Source: Microbacterium maritypicum MF109 (GTDB taxonomy: Bacteria; Actinomycetota; Actinomycetes; Actinomycetales; Microbacteriaceae). Taken from it: a stretch of 64,000 nucleotides of DNA. The notes under the pieces were generated by a model that worked only from the letters and a program-made list of their open reading frames with translations, did not search any database and was not told the origin of the DNA. The stretch's first letter is position 1; each line of letters begins with the position of its first letter. The DNA is taken from contig NZ_ATAO01000013.1 in assembly GCF_000455825.1 (NCBI RefSeq), forward strand, positions 56,910-120,909, written 5' to 3'. Shown piece after piece: positions 40,663 through 48,999 of the stretch. A program made the position numbers and the translations under genes.

Positions 40663-41896
40663 AGGGGACGATGAGGGAGTCGGCGGGACGGATGCCGGCC
40701 CGGCTCAGGATCTGCGGCACGCAGCGCTCGACGAAGGTCTCGTAGTCGGCGGCCTCGTTGTAGAGGTGGGCCGAGAGCCGGAAGTAGCCGACCCCGCGGA
40801 AGCTCGTGAACGCCGTCTCGACGCCGACCTCGTCGAGCAGGTCCATCCGCAGGGCGTCGGCCTCTTCGCGGGTCGCGCCGAGCCCGAGCGGAAGACGCAC
40901 CAGTCGCATCGACGGCACCGGAGAGGGGAGTGGCGTGAGCGGATCCTCGTCACCGTACGGGCGCAGGGCTTCGGCGATCAGCTCGGCCCCGGCATCCGCG
41001 ATCTCGGCCATGGCCGTGCGTGCCGAGGCCCAGCCGAACTCGCTCTCGATGAAGTCGATCGCGGTCGGGGTGGCCAGGTACGTGGTGGCGTCGATCGTTC
41101 CCTGCGTGTCGAAACGGGAGGGGTACGCCTCCCGCGCGGCCCACGAGTCGATGAGCGGCCAGAGCTCGTCGCGGTCGGCGGCGGAGGTCACCAGCAGGGC
41201 GGAGCCGCGCGGGGCGCACGGCCATTTGTGCATGTTCCCGAACCACCAGTCGCCACCCGCGACGGTGGCCGCATCCGGGATGAGGCCGGGGGCGTGGGCG
41301 CCGTCGACGAGCGTGCGCACGCCGCGCTCGGCTGCCGCATCGGCGATGCGTCGGGTGGGCAGCACGCGGGCGGTCGGGGAGGTGATCTGGTCGACCACGA
41401 TCAGACGTGTGCGGGGGGTGAGCTCATCGGCGAAGAGCTGAACGATCTCGTCGTCGGAGGAGAGCAGCGGCAGGGCGACGGTGCGCACGCGCGCCCCGAA
41501 CCGGCGGGCGAGGCGCTCGGCTCCCATGGTGATGGCGCCGTAGCCCTGGTCGGTCACCAGGATCTCGTCGCCGGCTTCGAGCTGCAGGGCGTTGTAGACG
41601 ACGGTCGCGGCGGCCGAGGCGTTGGGCACGAAGGCGCTGTCCTCGGCGCGCGCGCCCACGAACGGGGCGGTGCGCTCGCGGGCCGCCCGCACGCGCTCGG
41701 CGATGCGCGGGAACCACTCGACGGGGCTGAGGTCCGCGCGGCGGCGCAGGGCGTCCTGGTGCTCGACGACGACGGACGGGACCGCGCCGAAGGATCCGTG
41801 ATTGAGGTGGATCACCGCCGGGTCGAGGGGCCAGGCGTCGCGCGCTCGCATGCCGGAGTTCAGCGTGAGCGGTGCGGGGAACAGCGGTGTGGGCAT
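40661..41896 (-). CDS. Class V aminotransferase, isopenicillin-N-epimerase-like
   Basis: A 411-residue PLP protein of the NifS/CefD fold. Landmarks are 'IHLNHGSFGAVPSVVVEHQ' at the N-terminus, 'NASAAATVVYNAL', and 'LVVDQITSPTARVLP'. The PLP site follows in DGAHAPGLIP and 'NMHKWPCAPRGSALL' with the Schiff-base lysine. CefD-like proteins include epimerases, desulfurases and hercynylcysteine lyases, so the reaction is not certain. It is the first gene before the importer genes and diverges from an FCD regulator, so it is probably part of the same catabolic operon. Confidence 0.82.
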   Translation of the reverse strand: MPTPLFPAPLTLNSGMRARDAWPLDPAVIHLNHGSFGAVPSVVVEHQDALRRRADLSPVEWFPRIAERVRAARERTAPFVGARAEDSAFVPNASAAATVVYNALQLEAGDEILVTDQGYGAITMGAERLARRFGARVRTVALPLLSSDDEIVQLFADELTPRTRLIVVDQITSPTARVLPTRRIADAAAERGVRTLVDGAHAPGLIPDAATVAGGDWWFGNMHKWPCAPRGSALLVTSAADRDELWPLIDSWAAREAYPSRFDTQGTIDATTYLATPTAIDFIESEFGWASARTAMAEIADAGAELIAEALRPYGDEDPLTPLPSPVPSMRLVRLPLGLGATREEADALRMDLLDEVGVETAFTSFRGVGYFRLSAHLYNEAADYETFVERCVPQILSRAGIRPADSLIVP

Positions 41897-41922
41897 CAGT
41901 CCTCATCGATGAGTCGGGCGAG

Positions 41923-41996
41923 TTGTTGCACAACTTTGCCACATGCCGTGGAAAACTGCCATGAAAAGGTCAAGATGAAACATAGTTGTCATACGA
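41923..41996. promoter_or_regulatory. Two FadR-type operator sites in the FCD/aminotransferase divergent region
   Basis: TTGTTGCACAA (41923-41933, embedded in AGTTG-N5-CAACT) and TTGTCATACGA (41986-41996) both fit the FCD/FadR consensus TNGTNNNACNA. The region is AT-richer than its surroundings. The likely binder is the adjacent FCD regulator. Confidence 0.6.
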
Positions 41997-42061
41997 GTTT
42001 CCTGCGAAGGGGAGTTCCGACAGACTTCACGAGGGGTGGGGGAGTGTCAGAGAGGATGACG

Positions 42062-42745
42062 ATGAGCGCACTCGACACGGCGTTGCACGGGCTGCGGGCG
42101 CTGATCGCCGACGGTGCGCTGCGGCCCGGAGACCGACTGCCGAGCGAAGGCGAGCTCTGCGAACGTCTCGGCGTCTCCCGCGGGTCCCTCCGCGAAGCGA
42201 TCCGGATGCTGGCCGCCCTCGGCGTGCTCGACACCCGTCACGGCTCGGGCAGCTACGTCAGCGAGCTGCGCGCGGCCGACCTGATCGGCAGTCTGTCGCT
42301 CACGGTCGGGCTGCTGCCGATGGCGGGCGTGCTCGAACTGACCGAACTCCGCCGCGTGCTCGAACCGCATGCGGCCGCGCTCGCCGCCGCCCGCATCGAC
42401 GACGAGACCGTGGAGGCCCTGGACCGCGTGCTCGACGAGATCGAGGCGACCACCGACTTCGAGGCGCAGTCGCGGCTCGACCACGAGTTCCACATGGCGA
42501 TCTCCGGCGTCGCGGGGAACGAAGCGCTGACCAGCCTGATCGACGTGCTGCGATCGCGGTCGCGGGCGTATCGCATCTCCGACCCCGAGGATGCGGCCGA
42601 GCTCAAGGTGCATTCCGATGCCGGGCACCGCGCGATCCTGCGCGGCCTGGCGGCGGCGGACCCGGTCGCCGCGAGTGCCGCGGCCTCCGCCCACGTCGCG
42701 TACACCGAGTACTGGGTGCGGCGGTACTCGGGGCTCGAGGACTGA
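42062..42745 (+). CDS. GntR-family transcriptional regulator, FCD (FadR) type
   Basis: A 227-residue regulator. The N-terminal winged helix is 'LRALIADGALRPGDRLPSEGELCERLGVSRGSLREAIRMLAALGVLD'. The C-terminal FCD domain has metal/ligand residues in 'RLDHEFHMAISGVAGNEAL' and 'HSDAGHRAILRGLAAADP'. ATG 42062 is preferred: AGAGAGG lies six bases upstream; 42056 and GTG 42044 are alternatives. The open frame extends thousands of bases upstream antisense to the importer genes, but that part is not real. It should control the divergent aminotransferase/importer operon and itself. Confidence 0.88.
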   Translation: MSALDTALHGLRALIADGALRPGDRLPSEGELCERLGVSRGSLREAIRMLAALGVLDTRHGSGSYVSELRAADLIGSLSLTVGLLPMAGVLELTELRRVLEPHAAALAAARIDDETVEALDRVLDEIEATTDFEAQSRLDHEFHMAISGVAGNEALTSLIDVLRSRSRAYRISDPEDAAELKVHSDAGHRAILRGLAAADPVAASAAASAHVAYTEYWVRRYSGLED

Positions 42746-42764
42746 CGCGCGTCCTGCGGGCCGG

Positions 42765-43280
42765 TCAGCCGAGGGTGATGTCGACCTGGATCTCGGCGGC
42801 GATGCGTTCGAGGTCGGTGCGCAGCGCGTCGAGGTCGACGGAGGCGGGGACCTTCGCGGTGACCGATGCTTCGAACAGACGCCCTCCGGCCATCGCGGCA
42901 TCTCGACTCTCGGTGGCGAGCTCCTCGATGCTCAGGGCGTGCGCACTCAGCACGCCGGAGACCTCGCGCACGATGCCGGGGCGGTCGTTGCCGAGCACCT
43001 GGATCTCGAGCAGCTGATCGTCGTCGGCAGCCGCATCCGGAGTGCCGGTGAGCACGGCGAGCGTGAGGAGTCCCTGACCCTGCAGGCCGCGCAGCGCGGA
43101 CGACAGCTCGGCCTCCCGGTCATCGGCGACCGAGACCTCGATCACGCCGGCGAACGTGCCGGCGAGCTCGGCCAGCGAGCTGTTCTCCCAGTTGCCGCCG
43201 TGCGCATCCACGACATCGGCGACGGCGGCCACGAGGCCAGGACGGTCTGCACCCGCGACGGTGAGGATCAGAGTAGTCAT
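42765..43280 (-). CDS. Tandem ACT-domain protein, GcvR-like
   Basis: A 171-residue protein made of two ACT domains (about 4-80 and 92-170). The first starts 'LILTVAGADRPGLVAAVADVVDAHGGNWENSSL'; the second is 'LEIQVLGNDRPGIVREVSGVLSAHALSIEEL'. This layout matches glycine-cleavage regulator GcvR and similar amino-acid-sensing proteins. It has no DNA-binding domain, so it would act through another protein. The ATG at 43280 follows TACGCT by six bases (leaderless). Confidence 0.85.
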   Translation of the reverse strand: MTTLILTVAGADRPGLVAAVADVVDAHGGNWENSSLAELAGTFAGVIEVSVADDREAELSSALRGLQGQGLLTLAVLTGTPDAAADDDQLLEIQVLGNDRPGIVREVSGVLSAHALSIEELATESRDAAMAGGRLFEASVTAKVPASVDLDALRTDLERIAAEIQVDITLG

Positions 43281-43286
43281 GCGGCC

Positions 43287-43292
43287 AGCGTA
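43287..43292 (-). promoter_or_regulatory. Leaderless-type -10 (TACGCT) of the ACT-domain gene
   Basis: On the minus strand TACGCT ends six bases before the ATG at 43280. Confidence 0.5.
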
Positions 43293-43311
43293 GCCCGTAG
43301 CGCTCAAGCCC

Positions 43312-44388
43312 TCAGATGGAGGTCATGTGAGCGGCACTGGCGGCTGTTGCGCGTTCCCTGAGCCTCTTTGCATTCTTTCGTGATCTGCGTAAGGACCGAA
43401 TCGTTGCCGAGTCCTCTGCGTCACGGATCCAGGGAACACGTCGTCGGATGGGTGTGAGGATCAGGAAGGTCACCTGCGCGAGGACCAGCACGATTGCTCC
43501 AACACCCACACCAAACCAAGGAGCAGTGGATTCGTGCGCCAAGAACACGATGAGGGTGAGAAGTCCCCCGCAGGTGAGTGCAATCGCAACGAGCGGTGAC
43601 GCGAGCAGCAAAGTTGTGTTTGCGGCGATGGACATGTCGCGTGTCAGCCACCACATGATCGAGATCGTGGCAATTGTGATTGTCGGGAGTGTCCAGTAGA
43701 GAGGCAGCGCGAACTCGCGCCAGGCGTCGGTGCTCTCTGCCGTCAGCACCGCGACGAAGGCTATGACGACGAGCCAAAGAACAGAAGGAGCGACGAGTAC
43801 GAGGATCGCGCCTCGGTAAGGATGAGCGGGGGGATCGTCAGTGCGGCGGATGCCATAACTTTGAGCGCGTCGTCTCTGGCGTCGCCAGCGCTCAGTCTCT
43901 TGATCGGCTGCTGTTTGTGGTGATGTGCGACCTATCGCGAGACGCGCCGCCAGCGAGAGTATCCAGGTCAACACAAGAACGACGACTGTCTCCGGCCATC
44001 GTGTGCTGTCACCAGCGGCGATGCGCACACTGCAGGCCGCCATGAAGAGGAGCAGCAAGAACGTGACAAAGAGCACGGTGGTGAGAATCTGGTGGAGCTT
44101 CGGGTGAAGGGTTTCCGCGTCGAGCCCAAAGCGTGTCATCACGGCAATCGACACGATGATTGTGCCGACGACACCGAGGGCGGCGAGGGACTGATCCAGG
44201 ACTGGAGTGAGATATGTGCCGATGGCGGCGTACTGGTCTCCATAGTCTCCGGGGAGGTTCGGAGGCGGAGCGAGGGCGAACACGCCTGCAGCGATGAGGC
44301 CGAACATCGCGGGCTCGAACCAGAGGGAGGCCTTCCACGGTTGCTGGCCGGTCGTATTTTCCAGGGCGGAGCGGTGCATCTTGGTCAT
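43312..44388 (-). CDS. Polytopic membrane protein of unknown function, lower-GC gene
   Basis: A 358-residue protein with about eight helices: 'MFGLIAAGVFALA', 'ALGVVGTIIVSIAVM', 'ILTTVLFVTFLLLLFMAA', 'TVVVLVLTWILSLAARLAI', 'ILVLVAPSVLWLVVIAFVAVL', 'PTITIATISIMWWLT', 'LLASPLVAIALTCGGLL' and 'GVGAIVLVLAQVTFLIL'. A basic loop lies in the middle and a Lys/Arg/Ala-rich tail at the end. No family is recognised. Base composition is visibly lower in GC, with more A/T third positions than neighbours, a sign of recent transfer. The ATG at 44388 has TAACCT seven bases upstream. Confidence 0.55.
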   Translation of the reverse strand: MTKMHRSALENTTGQQPWKASLWFEPAMFGLIAAGVFALAPPPNLPGDYGDQYAAIGTYLTPVLDQSLAALGVVGTIIVSIAVMTRFGLDAETLHPKLHQILTTVLFVTFLLLLFMAACSVRIAAGDSTRWPETVVVLVLTWILSLAARLAIGRTSPQTAADQETERWRRQRRRAQSYGIRRTDDPPAHPYRGAILVLVAPSVLWLVVIAFVAVLTAESTDAWREFALPLYWTLPTITIATISIMWWLTRDMSIAANTTLLLASPLVAIALTCGGLLTLIVFLAHESTAPWFGVGVGAIVLVLAQVTFLILTPIRRRVPWIRDAEDSATIRSLRRSRKNAKRLRERATAASAAHMTSI

Positions 44389-44395
44389 CAAGCTG

Positions 44396-44401
44396 AGGTT
44401 A
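44396..44401 (-). promoter_or_regulatory. Leaderless-type -10 (TAACCT) of the 44388 gene
   Basis: On the minus strand TAACCT ends seven bases before the ATG at 44388. Confidence 0.45.
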
Positions 44402-44459
44402 GCGACCTCTGTCAACCGGGCATGACTGGCACGCGACTCCGCCCTGGGTTCGACTGCCC

Positions 44460-45518
44460 TCAGTCCCCCCAGACCCCGGACTCCAGGAACGTATCGAGGC
44501 GCGCGCGGTGCGGGGCGAGGTCCCAGCCTTGGGCGGCGACCCACTCGTCGGAGTAGTAGGTGCCGGCGTAGCGGACGCCGCTGTCGCAGATCAGGGTCAC
44601 GACACTGCCGGTCTCGCCCTCGGCCCGCATCCGGGCGATGAGCTGGAACGCACCGTAGAGGTTGGTGCCGGTCGAGCCGCCGGCCCAGTGCAGGGTGCGC
44701 TCGCGCAGCAGGCGGATCGCGGCGATCGACCCGGCATCCGGCACCTGGATCATCTCGTCGATCACGGTCGGCACGAACGAGGCCTCGACCCGGGGGCGGC
44801 CGATGCCCTCGATGCGGCTCGGGCGCCCGGCCGGCGGATCCACGGTCCCTGCCCAGCCGTCGTAGAAGGCCGAGCCCTCGGGGTCGACGACCGCGACCTT
44901 CGTGTCATGTCGGCGATACTTCACGTACCGGCCGAACGTCGCGCTCGTGCCGCCGGTTCCGGCACCCGTGACGATCCAGGTGGGGATCGGATGCCGCTCC
45001 TGAGCGAGCTGGCTGAACACGCTCTCGGCGATGTTGTTGTTGCCGCGCCAGTCGGTCGCGCGCTCGGCGAACGTGAACTGGTCGAGGTAGTGGCCGGTGC
45101 AGTCGGAGGCCAGACGTTGGGCCTCGGGCGACATGTCCTCCGCACGGTCGACGAAGTGGCACGTGCCGCCGTAGAACTCGATGAGGTCGATCTTCTCCTG
45201 CACGGTCGAACGGGGCACGACCGTGATGAACGGCAACCCGAGCATGCGGGCGAAGTACGCCTCGGACACGGCGGTCGATCCGCTCGACGACTCGACGAGC
45301 GTGGTGTCTTCGCGGATGCGTCCGTTGACCAGGCCGTAGAGGATCAGCGAACGCGCGAGGCGGTGTTTGAGGGAGCCCGTCGGGTGCACGGACTCGTCCT
45401 TGAGGTACAGGTCGATGCCCCACTCGGGCGGCAGCGGGAAGAGGTGCAGGTGCGTGTCGGCGCTGCGGTTGGCATCGGCTTCCAGCAGGGCGATCGCGGT
45501 GCTGGTCCAGTCGCTCAT
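44460..45518 (-). CDS. cds1: L-cysteine desulfhydrase Cds1-like PLP enzyme
   Basis: A 352-residue fold-type II PLP enzyme of the cysteine synthase superfamily. The PLP lysine is K51 in [18 protein letters not shown], and the substrate loop is [19 protein letters not shown]. '[24 protein letters not shown]' and '[18 protein letters not shown]' bind PLP phosphate. These strings closely match the mycobacterial Cds1 type (Rv3684), which releases sulfide and pyruvate from cysteine and supports redox balance. ATG 45518 is preferred over the upstream ATG: TAGTGT ends seven bases before it. Confidence 0.88.
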   Translation of the reverse strand: MSDWTSTAIALLEADANRSADTHLHLFPLPPEWGIDLYLKDESVHPTGSLKHRLARSLILYGLVNGRIREDTTLVESSSGSTAVSEAYFARMLGLPFITVVPRSTVQEKIDLIEFYGGTCHFVDRAEDMSPEAQRLASDCTGHYLDQFTFAERATDWRGNNNIAESVFSQLAQERHPIPTWIVTGAGTGGTSATFGRYVKYRRHDTKVAVVDPEGSAFYDGWAGTVDPPAGRPSRIEGIGRPRVEASFVPTVIDEMIQVPDAGSIAAIRLLRERTLHWAGGSTGTNLYGAFQLIARMRAEGETGSVVTLICDSGVRYAGTYYSDEWVAAQGWDLAPHRARLDTFLESGVWGD

Positions 45519-45525
45519 GCCCTCG

Positions 45526-45531
45526 ACACTA
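45526..45531 (-). promoter_or_regulatory. Leaderless-type -10 (TAGTGT) of the Cds1-like gene
   Basis: On the minus strand TAGTGT ends seven bases before the ATG at 45518. Confidence 0.45.
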
Positions 45532-45560
45532 CCTGCCACTCGGCCGGGCGCCCTGGTCGA

Positions 45561-45917
45561 TCACGCGGCGGCGGGACGCTCGGGGCCGAGGTGGGTGGAG
45601 GTCGGCTCGCCTGCCGCATCGCCCTTGAGCTCGATGAGGATGGTGTGCGTCAGCGTCGTTCCGGTGTTCTCGCCGGAATGACGCTGCGCGGGCAACCACA
45701 CGGCCTGTCCCGCGGCGAGGACGGTGTCGAAGGAGCGGTCGCCCAGGCTGAGGCGGCGGGAGAAGCCGCTGAGGGTGACCAGAACGCTGTTCGGATGATC
45801 GTGCGGCGTCGTCTTGTCGCCGGGCTCATCGGTGTAGTCGAGCACGCGGACGTGCTCGTTCTCCCAGAGCGTGCGGTAGTGGTCGGGGTCGGTGAGGGTG
45901 GGATCGTCGGTGATCAT
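45561..45917 (-). CDS. Small cupin-domain protein
   Basis: A 118-residue single cupin. It has the metal-binding pattern 'TTPHDHPNSVLVTLSGFSRRLSL' (HxHx4-type, with two His) and the second cupin motif around 'AVWLPAQRHSGENTGTTLTHTILIEL'. The function is not predictable; such proteins include isomerases and ligand sensors. ATG 45917 is chosen because TACCGT ends six bases upstream; the upstream in-frame ATG lacks any signal. It lies between Cds1-like and GntR genes on the same strand. Confidence 0.75.
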   Translation of the reverse strand: MITDDPTLTDPDHYRTLWENEHVRVLDYTDEPGDKTTPHDHPNSVLVTLSGFSRRLSLGDRSFDTVLAAGQAVWLPAQRHSGENTGTTLTHTILIELKGDAAGEPTSTHLGPERPAAA

Positions 45918-45923
45918 GCGGTG

Positions 45924-45929
45924 ACGGTA
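45924..45929 (-). promoter_or_regulatory. Leaderless-type -10 (TACCGT) of the cupin gene
   Basis: On the minus strand TACCGT ends six bases before the ATG at 45917. Confidence 0.45.
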
Positions 45930-45960
45930 CACCCGGCGCGGTACCGCCGACAGGGTCTCC

Positions 45961-46773
45961 TCAGCCGACCGTTCCGGCCGGGGAGGCCCCGCCGTCGCCG
46001 TCGACGTGCAGGAGCGATGCCTGAGACTGCTCCTGCTGCAACTGGAACTCGAAACGCGAACGGTCGCCGCGGTGATACGCGATGAAGTACTCGATGGGCG
46101 TGCCGTCGGCGCTGCGGCTGACGCTGCGTAGACGCAGCAGTGCCGAACCGGCGCTCACGCCCAGGTGCTGAGCCTGCTCGTGCGTGGCCACGGTCGCCTC
46201 CGCCGAGCGCACACCGTGCGTCGCGACGATGTCGTTGTCGGCGAGGAGTCTGTACAGCGAGCCCTCTGTGAGGTCGGCGCCGAGGGTGACGGATCCGACG
46301 GCCTCCGGCATCCAGGTCGTCGAGAGCGACCACGGTTCGCCGTCGACGTGGCGCAGACGCTCGAGCACGACGACCGGGGATCCGACCGGCACCTCCAGGG
46401 CGAGTGCGACCTCCTCGTCAGCCGTCGTCTGCTCGTGCCGCAGTACGTCGCTGTGCACATGTCCGCCGCGGCGCTCGACGTCGTCGTACAGACCGACGAG
46501 CGTGTGCACCAGGCTCTCACTGGTGCGGGGGCGGGAGACGAACGTGCCCTTGCCCTTCACCCGTTCGACGAGCCCCTCGTGCTCCAGCTGGGCGAGCGCC
46601 TGGCGCACGACGGTGCGCGAGATGCCGTAGCGCTCGCACAGGCGGTGCTCGCCGGGCAGCGGGTCGCCCGGCTGCAGGCCGTCGCGGGCGATGCCGTCGA
46701 TGATCAGCTGGCGCAGCTGGTCGTACATGGGCGCGGCGGAGTGCCGGTCGATCGCGTCGTCGACGATGGCCAT
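45961..46773 (-). CDS. GntR-family regulator, HutC/UTRA type
   Basis: A 270-residue regulator. The N-terminal winged helix is 'APMYDQLRQLIIDGIARDGLQPGDPLPGEHRLCERYGISRTVVRQALAQLEHEGLVERVKGKGTFV'. The C-terminal UTRA ligand-binding domain follows ('VVVLERLRHVDGEPWSLSTTWMPE', 'LRLRSVSRSADGTPIEYFIAYHRGDRSRFEF'). It is the last gene of the ribokinase-RbsD operon, overlapping rbsD by one base. This makes it the likely sensor of ribose or a sugar phosphate and the likely binder of the TGTAATGACA sites at 28964, 48249, 48276 and 57547. Confidence 0.9.
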   Translation of the reverse strand: MAIVDDAIDRHSAAPMYDQLRQLIIDGIARDGLQPGDPLPGEHRLCERYGISRTVVRQALAQLEHEGLVERVKGKGTFVSRPRTSESLVHTLVGLYDDVERRGGHVHSDVLRHEQTTADEEVALALEVPVGSPVVVLERLRHVDGEPWSLSTTWMPEAVGSVTLGADLTEGSLYRLLADNDIVATHGVRSAEATVATHEQAQHLGVSAGSALLRLRSVSRSADGTPIEYFIAYHRGDRSRFEFQLQQEQSQASLLHVDGDGGASPAGTVG

Positions 46774-47177
46774 CAGTACGCCACCCCCGCGTGCAGGATC
46801 ACGTTCGCGTAGGGGGTGAACTCGCCGGACCGCACGAACGCCCGTGCGCCGTGACTGAGCTTCTTGAACTCCACATGCGGCACGAGGTCGATCTCGAACC
46901 CCATGCCGGCGAACCGCTCGCGCAGTGCGGCCAGCACCTCCGGGCTCTTCTCGGCGACCTCGGCCGAGACCGTCGCCCCCTCGACCACCAGCTCGGCGAG
47001 CACGGTGTCGAGCACGTCGAGGAAGGCCGGAGCCCCCGGGCGATACGCCAGGTCGATGCGCTCGGATCCCGGGGGGATGGGCAGGCCTGCGTCGGTGACG
47101 ACGATCAGATCGGTGTGCCCGGTCTCGCTGATCACGCGGGACAGCGCGGGATTGATCGTGGTGGCCGTCTTGCGCAT
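46773..47177 (-). CDS. rbsD: D-ribose pyranase
   Basis: A 134-residue RbsD/FucU-fold protein that interconverts beta-pyranose and beta-furanose ribose before phosphorylation. 'INPALSRVISETGHTDLIVVTDAGLPIPPGSERIDLAY' includes the catalytic His (TGHTD) and the Asp pair. 'HVEFKKLSHGARAFVRSGEFTPYANVILHAGVAY' is the conserved C-terminus. An AGGAGA site precedes the ATG. It lies 37 bases after rbsK and overlaps the GntR gene by one base. Confidence 0.94.
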   Translation of the reverse strand: MRKTATTINPALSRVISETGHTDLIVVTDAGLPIPPGSERIDLAYRPGAPAFLDVLDTVLAELVVEGATVSAEVAEKSPEVLAALRERFAGMGFEIDLVPHVEFKKLSHGARAFVRSGEFTPYANVILHAGVAY

Positions 47178-47214
47178 GTGTCTCCTCGGTTCTCCGGATG
47201 CTCGGTTCGCAGGT

Positions 47215-48189
47215 TCAGCTCGCGACGGGTGCGGGGGCGTGCGCTGAGCTGCGCTCCGCCAGGAACGCGTCGACGTCGGCGCGGTGCGGAAGGCTCGGCG
47301 ATGCCCCCTGCTTCGTGACCGCCAGCGCGCCGGCCGCGGTGGCCAGGCGCACGGCATCCGCCAGGGTGCTGCCGCTCGCGAGCGCCGCGCCGAGATAGCC
47401 GGCGTAGGCGTCGCCCGCGGCGGTCGTGTCGACCGCATCCACGGGGAACGGCGGGATCACGGATGCGCCCTCGGCCGTCACGACGCACGAGCCCTGGCCC
47501 GCGAGGGTGATCACGGCGGCGCCGACCCCCTGGGCGAGGAACCAGCGTCCGGCCTGCTCGGCCGACGCGGCATCCGTCACCTCGATACCGCTGATCAGCG
47601 TCGCCTCGGTCTCGTTGGGGGTGACGATGTCGATGCTCCGCCAGATCTCGGCGTCGAGCTCGGCGGCCGGGGCGGGATCGAGGATCACGGTCATGCCGTG
47701 CTCGCGACCGCGCGCGGTGATGTGGGCGGTGAGCGCGGAGGGCGTCTCGAGCTGGGTGAGCAGCACCGAGGTCGTGGGGGCGAGGGCTGCGAGCGCCTCG
47801 TCGATCTGTGCGGCGCTGAGGGCGGCATTGGCGAGCGGAACCATGACGATGTCGTTCTGCGCCGACGAGTCGACGCGGATGTGCGCCACGCCTGTCGGGC
47901 CGGGGACCGTGCGCAGGTGCGCGAGGTCGACGCCGGCCGCGGTCAGCCCGTCGACGACCAGGTCGTGGAACAGGTCGTCTCCGACGCAGCCGACGAAGCT
48001 CGTGCGCGCACCGGAGCGCCCGGCGGCGACAGCCTGGTTCGCGCCCTTGCCGCCCAGCATGAGCGTGAACTCGTCCCCGAGAATCGTCTCGCCCCTGGCG
48101 GGCAGACGCCCGGAGAAGGTGGTCACATCGGCTGTGACGCTGCCGACGATGACGACGCCGGTACGGTCCTCGGGGTGTGCGGGGGTCAT
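47215..48189 (-). CDS. rbsK: Ribokinase (PfkB family)
   Basis: A 324-residue sugar kinase that phosphorylates D-ribose (or a close sugar) at O5. The N-terminal PfkB signature is 'LMLGGKGANQAVAAGRSG'. The C-terminal catalytic motif is DTTAAGDAYAGYLGAAL, with the base Asp; 'DTTAAGD' varies the usual DTxGAGD by one residue. Substrate-binding parts 'DVTTFSGRLPARGETILGDEF' fit ribokinase. It is the first gene of the rbsK-rbsD-GntR operon and diverges from the transaldolase-like gene across operator sites. Confidence 0.92.
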   Translation of the reverse strand: MTPAHPEDRTGVVIVGSVTADVTTFSGRLPARGETILGDEFTLMLGGKGANQAVAAGRSGARTSFVGCVGDDLFHDLVVDGLTAAGVDLAHLRTVPGPTGVAHIRVDSSAQNDIVMVPLANAALSAAQIDEALAALAPTTSVLLTQLETPSALTAHITARGREHGMTVILDPAPAAELDAEIWRSIDIVTPNETEATLISGIEVTDAASAEQAGRWFLAQGVGAAVITLAGQGSCVVTAEGASVIPPFPVDAVDTTAAGDAYAGYLGAALASGSTLADAVRLATAAGALAVTKQGASPSLPHRADVDAFLAERSSAHAPAPVAS

Positions 48190-48230
48190 CTCGCTCCTGA
48201 TCTTCCTCGACGGCAGGCGTAGCCGACGCT

Positions 48231-48260
48231 TTGACAGACCGCGGTGGCTGTCATTACATT
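48231..48260 (+). promoter_or_regulatory. Promoter of the transaldolase-like gene
   Basis: TTGACA (48231-48236), an 18-base spacer and TACATT (48255-48260). The operator-like word at 48249-48258 overlaps the -10. Confidence 0.5.
48249..48258. promoter_or_regulatory. TGTAATGACA operator-like site (rbsK/transaldolase, first copy)
   Basis: On the minus strand TGTAATGACA, identical to the site at eda. Together with the next site it forms an 11+11 inverted repeat (10 matches) with a 17-base spacer. Confidence 0.6.
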
Positions 48261-48275
48261 AGCCGAAACCGCACC

Positions 48276-48285
48276 TGTAACGACA
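48276..48285. promoter_or_regulatory. TGTAACGACA operator-like site (rbsK/transaldolase, second copy)
   Basis: One base different from the other copies. It is downstream of the predicted transaldolase start and close to the upstream side of the rbsK promoter. Confidence 0.55.
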
Positions 48286-48307
48286 GGTTGTCCGCGAGGA
48301 GACCCCG

Positions 48308-48970
48308 ATGAACCCGATCGCGCCACGCCTGTACGTCGACAGCGCCGACGTCGACCGTGTCTCCCGACTGCTCGCCGCTGGTGTGGTGCACGGTGTCACC
48401 ACCAACCCGACCATCCTCGAACGGGGAGGCCGCACCGCCGCCGAGATCCCCGAGCTCTACGCCCGGTGGGAGTCGGAGGGGGCGCGCGAGATCTTCTTCC
48501 AGACCTGGGGCGGCGACACCGCGTCCTTCCTCCGCAATGCCGAGGGCATCCGCGCACTGGGCGACCGCGTGGCCGTGAAGGTCCCGGCCACGGCGGCGGG
48601 CTTCGCCGCCGCATCCGCTCTCGTGCGCGACGGCGCCACCGTGCTCGTCACCGCCGTGTACTCGGTCGCGCAGGCCCTCGCGTGCGCCTCGATCGGTGCG
48701 CAGTACATCGCTCCGTACCTCGGACGGATGCGCGACGCGGGCCTCGACGGCGACGCGACGATCGCCCGCATGCAGGAGGTGTGCGCGGGGAGCGACTCGA
48801 ACGTGCTCGCCGCATCGCTGCGCTCGCCGGACGACATCACCGGTCTGCGCCTTGCGGGAGTGCCGTACTTCACCGCTGCGCCGGATGTGCTCGACGGGGT
48901 GCTCTTCCATGAGGTGAGCGACAGCTCGGCCGCCGAGTTCGACGCCGCGATGGTGCGCCTGGGCGCGTGA
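48308..48970 (+). CDS. Transaldolase / fructose-6-phosphate aldolase-like protein
   Basis: A 220-residue class I aldolase of the small transaldolase (FSA/TalC) group. The order is 'LYVDSADVDRVSRLLAAGVVHGVTTNPTILERGG', the Schiff-base lysine K91 in RVAVKVPATAAGF, then 'VTAVYSVAQALACASIGAQYIAPYLGRM'. It joins or splits C3 units (dihydroxyacetone or erythrose-type), fitting pentose use with the divergent ribokinase. A GAGGAGACC site precedes the ATG. Two GntR-type sites and a TTGACA-18-TACATT promoter are upstream. Confidence 0.88.
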   Translation: MNPIAPRLYVDSADVDRVSRLLAAGVVHGVTTNPTILERGGRTAAEIPELYARWESEGAREIFFQTWGGDTASFLRNAEGIRALGDRVAVKVPATAAGFAAASALVRDGATVLVTAVYSVAQALACASIGAQYIAPYLGRMRDAGLDGDATIARMQEVCAGSDSNVLAASLRSPDDITGLRLAGVPYFTAAPDVLDGVLFHEVSDSSAAEFDAAMVRLGA

Positions 48971-48999
48971 GCGCGGTCTGCTGAAGTCCGCAGGCGGGG

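Noticed and set aside
38468..42061. A single open frame that extends the FCD regulator upstream to 1425 residues
   Set aside because: It is antisense to four well-supported genes. Its composition (runs of H, R, D, E, G) is typical of the reverse frame of high-GC genes; only the last 227 residues are a real domain.
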